45,526 bases of DNA from Seminavis robusta (Eukaryota > Bacillariophyta > Bacillariophyceae > Naviculales > Naviculaceae), in the NCBI GenBank assembly GCA_903772945.1, contig CAICTM010000849.1, forward strand, positions 1 through 45,526, read 5' to 3'. Shown here one piece after another: positions 38,689-45,526 of the stretch (position 1 is its first letter; each line of letters begins with the position of its first letter). Below the pieces are notes generated by a model, which saw only the letters and a program-made list of their open reading frames with translations, was not told where the DNA came from and made no database searches. The translations under genes and the position numbers were made by a program.

Positions 38689-39955
38689 CGTGTGTGTCTG
38701 CTTTTGTCGTCGTAGCAGATTTATTCGATTCGCCTTAGCTAGGCTAGGTTGTCACTGTGACCGTGGTTTGTTTTCTGGGGGTGTCGAGAGATCGTACCCG
38801 GTACCGGTACAGTACTCGGCAAGTCGTCATTGGTGGTATCTTGTTGGATCTTTTGTTGCGCTATGTTTTTCAATAAACTTAAAACTGTCCTTGGACATCC
38901 TGGCTTGGCGGGCGCTCCGCGTGGAGACTAGATAGACTGGGGCTACCCAGACGGCTACCCAAAAAAACTACAGTACAATACCGGTACCTCGTAGCGGTAG
39001 GAACTAAGAAGGAGGGATGAATCGAATCCGATTGATCATCGAACATGCAGCATTTGTAGCAGTGGCCCACGCAGTGTCACTGACTCGGTCATTCTGTTAT
39101 TGACTTGACTCTGGGCCCAAGTAAGCAGCCAACACAAGGAAGCCGCAGGAGACAATAGCTAACGGATGATGCCATGCAAAATGCCATGAAACTTCATGTT
39201 GCCTTTCAATGATTCAACGACGATTAATAAAATTAACACTGAGGCTGCAGGACAAGCATACGCCATGCTCTCGAACGTCCGCACCTCTTTCGCTTGCAAT
39301 CTCGGCTGAGAACGATTGAATGAATCATCCATTCAAACTCAAATCCCTCCTCTGCAGCTTGCAAGGACATATGCATAGAAGCTTGCATGATCTAGCTACC
39401 GGTAGCCGGATGGAGAAGGTATGGCCCACGGTTGTCACTGGTACCGGTACCGTTACAACAGCATGAGCTGTTCCGAACAGTGCCCGTCGGTAGCGGTCGG
39501 AAGTACGTTGAACTGGTCCCGTAGCTCCACCCGGGCTGAGCGGCAGTTACACTTATTTCGCTGGCTTGCGGGAATCGCGACAAGATGCGTTTGAAAATCC
39601 AGCAAAAATCTTTTGGACGTGTCTCCCGGCAGCAGCCGGAGGGAGGGCAAAGAAGATAACAAGCAGGAAAGACCATTCCGATTGATTGAGGCAGCTTGAT
39701 CAAGGGGGCAACCAAACATAGCTACTTGTAGTACTAGCTAGCCTGGCCTGTCAGCAAAAGACTATAGCAAGCACGATACAGAACCGTTCAAGACACCGCT
39801 GGGTATTATTATCTATCTGGCACCAAGGGTATCATTATTTCCAACTTTCACCAGGTCCTTGAGATCCCATAAACGCCCTAATACTGCAACAAAGTAACTA
39901 ACCTACAACAAACAAACAAGTTATCATTCAACTCTGCGAAGCGCTTTAAAGCAAG
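38689..39955. other. Long spacer with GGTACCGGTA palindromes
   Basis: About 1.27 kb. ACCCGGTACCGGTACAGTAC lies near 38797, ATACCGGTACC near 38979, CTAGCTACCGGTAGCCGG near 39394 and GGTACCGGTACCGTTAC near 39440. The minus-strand frames at 39719-39392 are not protein-like. The last 200 bp should contain the promoter of the transporter gene. Confidence 0.5.
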
Positions 39956-41614
39956 ATGGCAGAACCTGTGGTGGTCCAAGGCCAAGAAGTGAACTATGGC
40001 AGTGCTACCAATGTCCAGCACCATGAGCAACAGGCAAAATGTCAAGATCCCCTATTTGCTCCACTCTTTTACATTGACATCATTGCGATTGTAGCAGTGG
40101 CCATCCTCCGCGGCGAAGGTGCCTTGAACAGTCAATACTTTTCTGAAGAATATCAAGGATACTATTATTCTGCCCTTCTTGGTGGTGTGGTGGGGTTGAT
40201 CCTGTCCGGCCTCGGACTCCAAGTCATGATGTGTATTCCGGAAACCCTCATCAAGGCATCACTCATTTTCACTGTGATCATGTCGGCATTCGTGATGGTT
40301 GTGGCATTCCTGAATTCGAATTGGTTTGCAGCCATATTGGGAGTTCTATTCTTCCTGTTGACCTGCTGTTACGCGTATTGCGTATGGTCGAGAATCCCAT
40401 TTGCGACCATCAATCTCGTCACAGCCATTACAGCTGTCAAGGCCAACTGCGGAATCACGGTTGCTGCTTATATCTTTAGTGAGTTATACATCAAGCTGGG
40501 ACGACCAATTGGAACTATTATCAGCGTTGCTAACATCTCCTTTTTCTTCTAAATAGCCATCATTGCTTGTTTCTGGTCCTTTATCTGGGCCATTGCCATG
40601 CTGGGAGTTTTCGATTCTGCCTACACGTGTACTAACTACGAAACTAGAACCGGTTGTACTGTTTCAGGTTCAGGGTATGGATATCTGTTTCTCCTGTTCT
40701 TGGCATACTTCTTCGGTCATCAAGTCTTTCAGGTATGTCTCCCTGTCATGCTAGGATGGCTGTCTCTTGCATTCTCTCATTCTTGAACCACAAACGTTTC
40801 CATCTATCTATTAGAACACAATCCACGTTACCATTGCTGGTGTGGTTGCTACTTGGTGGATTGCGCCAGATGAAGCCAGTTCTTGTTGTTCCTCGGCCAT
40901 CTGGGATAGCTTGAAGCGATCCTTGACCACCAGTTTTGGTTCGATTTGTTTTGGGTCGCTATTGGTGGCCATTATCCAAGCCTTGCGAGCGTTGGCCAAT
41001 ACCGCCCGGTCTCAGGATGATGGAATACTCCTTTGTCTCGCTGAGTGCATTCTGGCTTGTATCCAAGGTTTGATTGAATACTTCAACAAGGTGTGTTCAG
41101 TAGTAGTCAGTCGATGGATGTGTGATTGCTTTCACAGACAGATTTTTGACTAAAGCTTCCTTTCTTTGTTGTGATGTTCTGTTCTGTTCTGCAGTGGGCA
41201 TTCATCTATGTTGGCGTTTATGGCATGGGCTACTGTGAATCTGGATCCAACGTGATGCAGTTGTTCGCCAACCGTGGTTGGGAATCGATTATTGCCGATG
41301 ATTTAGTTGGAAACACGCTGTTTCTGGTCAGTCTCGTGGTTGGTGGTCTGACGGGAGCTTTGGGTATCCTAATAGAGTGGTTGGCTGGTTGGATCGACGA
41401 AGATAATCCGGGAGATTCGAAATTGATGGCGTTTGGTTTGGGCTTTATCATTGGTGTGGTATTGTGCAGTATCCTGATGAGTGTCATTGCCAGTTCTGTG
41501 AATGCTGTCTTGGTGCTGTTTGCCGAAAAGCCTGCTGAGTTTCAACAAAACCACCCTGACTTATCGGCAAGGATGAGGCAAATTTGGTCGGAAATCTACC
41601 CCGGAAGTGTTTAG
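39956..41614 (+). CDS. Choline-transporter-like (SLC44/CTL, Pns1-type) membrane protein, four exons
   Basis: Exons 39956-40478, 40557-40732, 40815-41090 and 41195-41614 (GT-AG introns of 78, 82 and 104 bp) sum to 1395 nt, 464 residues. About ten hydrophobic segments are visible. Family text includes WSFIWAIAMLGVF, VATWWI, the region SLKRSLTTSFGSICFGSLLV (the strongly conserved LxxxxGSxxxGSLL of CTL proteins), LIEYFNKWAFIYVGVYG (conserved FN+YA/WxxxAxxG) and LFLVSLVVGGLTGALG. SLC44/Pns1 proteins are plasma or organelle membrane proteins linked to choline or ethanolamine transport; the substrate in diatoms is not known to me. The short cytosolic N-terminus has no targeting sequence. The first intron ends in TTCTTCTAAATAG, so failure to splice gives an early stop. 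Confidence 0.9.
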
Positions 41615-41865
41615 GGCCGTACCGTCCCCCCACTACCGTACTTTTGGGCAGCTGCCTTCCGGCAACACAATGTTTCTTTTTGCAACCAAACAACCACTCC
41701 TGGGTAGGTAAAAGCGGGATAACCTACTGCAGGGTGGAAATGTATGTTTTGGACGTGTATCCATGGAATAAACGATTGACAACAACCTGTGATTTTACAG
41801 ACAAGAAGGTTCCACGCGACAATCAACGAAGCTCCAGTCTCCTTCTTCAAACCCTTATTTAAATA

Positions 41866-42426
41866 CTAGTCGTAATCTTCTTCGTCTAGTGTAATTTTGT
41901 CTTCTGATGTGCTGTGATCATGAGCTGTAGTTGCGCCTTGTTGCTGCGATATCTCCAGTGCTTGTTGTATTGACTCTTCCTCCACCCCTGCTGTCTTGCT
42001 TTTCTTGTTACGAGGCTTGTTGTTGTCCGTTGCAGGTGGTGGCTGTTTTCGTTTGGCTTTCGGCCGTGCCATTTTGCCAGTGTCTGCCGCGGCAGCATTT
42101 TCCAGCGCCGTTTGCAAAAACCCCAACGATGATTCCTCCTGATCAGCGACACCATCCTTGAGATCCCGAGCCGACAAGACTAGTACCGATGGCCCGTTCT
42201 TATCATTTGTGTGTGGTTGTTTGTGACGAGAGCTCTGTTGTACCACCTTTCTCAATAACAAGGAGGAACAGGTTTTGATGAGTTGGAGGGTATTTTTTCG
42301 GAATACCCCAGCATTGGCATCTTCGGCTTGGATAACAGACTTCACTCGACCATCTGTCAAGACCGATTCCCATTCAAACGAGGGCGGACCTTTCGGTTTG
42401 TCTTGGGTTGCTTTTGATTTGCTCAT
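41866..42426 (-). CDS. Small basic/acidic nuclear-type protein, possible histone-fold
   Basis: Single exon, 186 residues from the ATG MSKSKATQDKPKGPPSFEWE. The frame is open further upstream, but that part is His/Val-rich text encoded by a palindromic repeat and is unlikely to be translated. The segment GRVKSVIQAEDANAGVFRKN followed by TLQLIKTCSSLLLRKVVQQS has the pattern of the histone-fold subunits of DNA polymerase epsilon or CHRAC (DPB3/NF-YC-like). A basic nuclear-localisation-like stretch (ARPKAKRKQPPP, KPRNKKSK) and an acidic C-terminus (SEDKITLDEEDYD) follow. The histone-fold reading is tentative. Confidence 0.62.
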   Translation of the reverse strand: MSKSKATQDKPKGPPSFEWESVLTDGRVKSVIQAEDANAGVFRKNTLQLIKTCSSLLLRKVVQQSSRHKQPHTNDKNGPSVLVLSARDLKDGVADQEESSLGFLQTALENAAAADTGKMARPKAKRKQPPPATDNNKPRNKKSKTAGVEEESIQQALEISQQQGATTAHDHSTSEDKITLDEEDYD

Positions 42427-42483
42427 TTGGGAGCGAAAGATGAATGACATAAGCCATGCTACTATTAATACAATGTCATGTGC

Positions 42484-42509
42484 ATGTACATGTACTAGTA
42501 CATGTACAT
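42484..42509. repeat. Perfect 26-bp palindrome of TGTACA words
   Basis: Centred on ACTAGT at 42494-42499, with 13-bp arms made of ATGTACATGTACT. It lies about 60 bp upstream of the start codon of the minus-strand gene at 42426 and about 110 bp upstream of the plus-strand gene, so it sits in their shared promoter region. Confidence 0.9.
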
Positions 42510-42617
42510 CCATAATAATAGCAACCAAACACGCTGGACGCCGGCACGATCACGCATATTTCAGGCAACTTCCTGTGGTGCGAGTGAGGGTGTGAGGGTT
42601 AGAGAGTTTCCACGCTC

Positions 42618-44426
42618 ATGTACCATCCCACGTTTAGGAATACGACTCGCTCATCACCAGCACCAACACACACCGTCAACAACATCATCCCACCACAGCA
42701 GCAATTGCGATATTGCAATCATATCTCTTCGTACTTCGTCTCTTTAGCTCTGAGCTCTACTAGCAGAAGAAGTATTTCGCGCTCGAAGAAGAAGAAGAAA
42801 CAGGATACAGTGCTAGGCACGGCCAGCAGCTCCATGATGAGGAAAGTACCTGTGCAAGCTAAGACCAATCAGCCGCCCTTGCCGCCCCTGAAAGCAAGTC
42901 ATGCAACCTCTTCTACTCGAGAATCTAATGAAGAGGAGGAGGTGGATTTAGAGGAAGAATTGCTCTCTGATCTATTCAGCATGGATTTGTACAGTGAAGC
43001 ATATGAAACAACCTATCCCCAGGAATTAAACAAGAAAACAAGTTTGGTCATCAAGGGAAATTCTATAGTCTCGTGGACCAGGTTTTTGGGGAAGCGAATG
43101 AACGTGTGGAGTTTGCTGGTGGTCTCAATGGCATTCGACGAACCAAGACGAATCGCCACTACCGCGTGGTTCTCAACGAGATAGGTCTTATTGAAAAGAC
43201 AAAGCAAAACCAACAGTAGTGGGGGTTCAAGGAAAAGCAGCATCCTTAAGAGCGATAAGTTGCGCTTAAAGCAGAACCCACCGGAGGAAGGGGGCAAGTT
43301 TGATATCTTGGGTACCATAGGTGGTGAAGATGCTCACGCTGTCCCCAACTACAAAAGATGTGCTCCAGCGTATGGTCCATTCTTACAGTGCGTCATGGGC
43401 TTGGACCTTGACCTTCCCGAAATGATGGACGAGAACGGCGACCCCTTTCTTCCCCCTCTCTCACTCCGGAGACTTCGAGCGGCTAGTCAGAGAATTGACG
43501 AGATCAATGCGAGGAGCGATTGCATTCAAAAGGGTTCGGATGACGAGGAGTTCCAGTTGAGGATGAAAATCATGAAGCACATTGCAAACGACAACGCTTA
43601 TGCCGTCAAAAACTTACTCATCAACAAAATTTGGGTTCCGGGATCCTATAGGATTCCTTTCGATACAAACCCGGGATTCTTCGTTCTCCCATGCATCCCT
43701 CCCAACGACGCAAAGGACTGGACACCTGGTAAGGAATACGAGGTTGTACTGATCTGAAAGACTGAGAGAGTTGCCTGACAAATGATAGGTGGCAGGGGAT
43801 TCAACGCTCGCGAAGAGGGACGGGTTGTATCAGAGGCCCAGCCAGGAGATCTGAATTGTGCGCGGGACCTGCTGACTGCAACGATCAAGGCACTTGCAGA
43901 GAGCGCTACTCGTGAAGGTTGTGTTCGCCCTTTAGATCTGATTGGCAGTGAAGACAATGCAAGGGGGATGGAGCAGGTTCTTGAAGAGCTCGCTACTCGG
44001 ACGGTCCGTGTGCCAGAGCGACATGTTACTGGATTCAATGTCTTGAAAGTGAAACTTCAGAATAGCTTGGATTACAAAGTCCCCGATCCCATGCTTCTTG
44101 CAATGAAGGCAGCCACAAATTGGTATTACATGATGACTGGCCTGAAGCTGCTTCCGGCCTGTAAGCCTCCAGAAGACCCTCTGAAGGAAGAGATACGCAT
44201 CGCGAACGAGGAAATTTGCGAGGAGTTGCGAGAGCAAGATCTCTGCCCTGAGACGTGGGAAGATCTCGCCAAGGGTCTTGGCCAGCCATTGACGCCTGAC
44301 AATCGTCCAGCACACGTTTCGTTGCAAGAGACAGCAGAGATGTCTGATCTGGATTCAACCAACAGAGAACTGAGTCCTTGTGAGCTTTTAGCTTTGTACG
44401 ATGAAATCGAAGCTTGGGCTCTATGA
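42618..44426 (+). CDS. Unknown gene, several reading blocks, possibly broken
   Basis: Four protein-like blocks follow each other. Block 1 (from 42618, or the better ATG at 42834, to about 43020) is basic then acidic (EEEEVDLEEELLSDLFSMDL). Block 2 (about 43030-43190) is in another frame: HQGKFYSLVDQVFGEANERV, then EFAGGLNGIRRTKTNRHYRV. Block 3 (about 43200-43728) is in a third frame: KFDILGTIGGEDAHAVPNYK, CAPAYGPFLQCVMGLDLDLP. Block 4 (43789-44426) joins block 3 by a clean 60-bp GT-AG intron (43729-43788) and runs EEGRVVSEAQPGDLNCARDL to LYDEIEAWAL. I cannot find splice sites joining blocks 1-2 and 2-3, so there may be frameshifts there. I do not recognise the family. Blocks 3-4 together give about 390 residues and look like a soluble protein. 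Confidence 0.5.
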
Positions 44427-45526
44427 AGTCTATGAAGAGCGAAGCGATCGATGTTTAAGACAACGAGGATAAGGATGATTTTGGTGAGTGCTTAGGCGCA
44501 GCAACAGCAGGAGTTGTTGTCAACATCATTGGTGGCTAATGTAGGGGACAACTGGAGCTTATGTTTTATTAACATAGGTAAATATTGGAACTGATAGTTT
44601 GGATCAGTGTTGATATCAATGGTGTTGTTCTTCGTAGTGATGGACAAGCACTACAGGCTGTATCGGTGCTATTGACGCAAACGCAAGCACGGTACCGCTA
44701 GGACATTGGAATGCGAACTACGACATCATGTCTAAAAGGCTTAAAAGTACAGTCGTAACTTGAAACGACTTAGAGGACAAATAGCCTCACCCCTAAACTC
44801 AAATGACATCACTCGGAGCCACTCCTCTTTTTCATTTGTTTCGATGGATCGATACTAGTATCTCTTCTTTTACTCTATCAAGATGATGTTACTATCTCCT
44901 CTTTACAGCGGCTACTACTCTTGAAGACGTCTCCACCATGACAGGCTTCTCTTGGTTGGTTAGCGGCAGCGGCAGCCGTTCGACGATCGGTCGTTGACTG
45001 CTTCCGTTCGACGGATCGATTCGGTGACTTCTTACCATGACACCTCCTCTTCCACGGAGCGACGACTCCTCTATCGATCGACTCTCTTCCGGGACGACGA
45101 TCGATCGACTCTTCTGCCGCCGCACAGAAGGAACAATGCTGAGAGTGAGGACAGGAGCACCTTTCCCATGGAGAAATCCTTGGCAGAATGACAATGCACT
45201 ACGCTAAAAGCTAGTGTAAAGATCTTTCGAGTGTTTTGAGTTTGAGAGAATGTGAGACAGGGTTCTCATGACCGCTAGTCATACTAGGTCGATGGTGAAA
45301 CATCGCGCTAGATATTTAGCTGGCGTGGAGAGATTCCACGCTACTAGATAAATGCTAGACGAATCTTCCACGCGTTCCGTTTTGGATCGTGGAGTGAGTA
45401 GGATTGCTACCGCAACCTACTCTATCCACTCTTTACAGTCTCCCGCGGAGTTCAGATCTACGATCCTTTGATGTGGATCTCTCTCGTTGATTAGTTTTCA
45501 TAGCTTTCTAATCCTCTCATAACTTT
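44427..45526. other. Terminal spacer with short repeats
   Basis: No gene is supported. CGATCGATCGACTC-type words recur at about 44984-45112, and an inverted pair GCGTGGA / TCCACGC occurs at 45324-45341 with further TTCCACGC and GATCGTGGAG copies to about 45392. Small frames here (45194-44892, 44994-45191) are Arg/Ser-rich shadows of these words. Confidence 0.5.

Overview
The window reads as nuclear DNA of a diatom, most like a pennate diatom; the species cannot be fixed from sequence alone. The evidence is a eukaryotic gene layout (short GT-AG introns of about 60-155 bp, genes on both strands, AT-rich spacers), several proteins starting with a signal peptide that ends in an alanine-phenylalanine step (the ASAF/AFAP hallmark of import into a four-membrane red-lineage plastid), decayed copia and tyrosine-recombinase elements of diatom type, and diatom-type 27-residue ankyrin-like repeat proteins.

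Layout. 1-6340 is accessory and decayed: a broken Ty1/copia-like pol (1-2140, +), a broken tyrosine-recombinase gene (4417-2436, -) split by an array of about ten 29-31 bp hairpin units (3250-3633), a stretch dense in CTTGGTACC words, a minisatellite, and an ORF with one in-frame TGA (5561-6337). 6800-20990 is gene-dense: a 27-residue-repeat protein (-), a five-exon IMP-specific 5'-nucleotidase (ISN1, -), a PTPS-III-like pterin synthase (+), two tandem triose-phosphate translocators (-), a plastid ABC1/UbiB-type kinase (+), a plastid ClpS adaptor (-) and a ribokinase-ITPase fusion (+). 21000-28330 holds an unknown protein, a cytochrome b561, a frameshifted second 27-residue-repeat gene, an Asp-rich presequence protein, a small acidic ORF and the first of two paralogous plastid proteins. 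28330-45526 holds the second paralog, a methyltransferase with a signal peptide, an 87-residue plastid protein, a secreted trypsin/von Willebrand D protein, a coiled-coil protein, a broken phospholipase D-like gene, a four-exon choline-transporter-like protein, a small basic nuclear-type protein and an unresolved gene at 42618-44426.

Functional themes. Plastid-linked functions recur: two TPTs without presequence but with C-terminal KKXX signals (suggesting the outermost, ER-derived plastid membrane), an ABC1 kinase, ClpS, and four other A|F-presequence proteins. A second theme is purine and ribose handling: ITPase (ITP to IMP) fused to ribokinase (ribose to ribose-5-phosphate), with an IMP nucleotidase 8 kb away. 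That link is inference.

Most novel-looking points: the hairpin array with arm variants that keep pairing; the ribokinase-ITPase fusion; the pair of plastid proteins sharing an unusual C-terminal signature; the KKXX-tailed tandem TPTs; the Glu-for-Cys pterin synthase; and the recurrent TACCGGTA/GGTACC palindromes in spacers. I saw no rRNA, no convincing tRNA and no CRISPR array. Multi-exon models were built by hand from splice signals, frame continuity and family motifs; each stated exon set sums to a whole number of codons.
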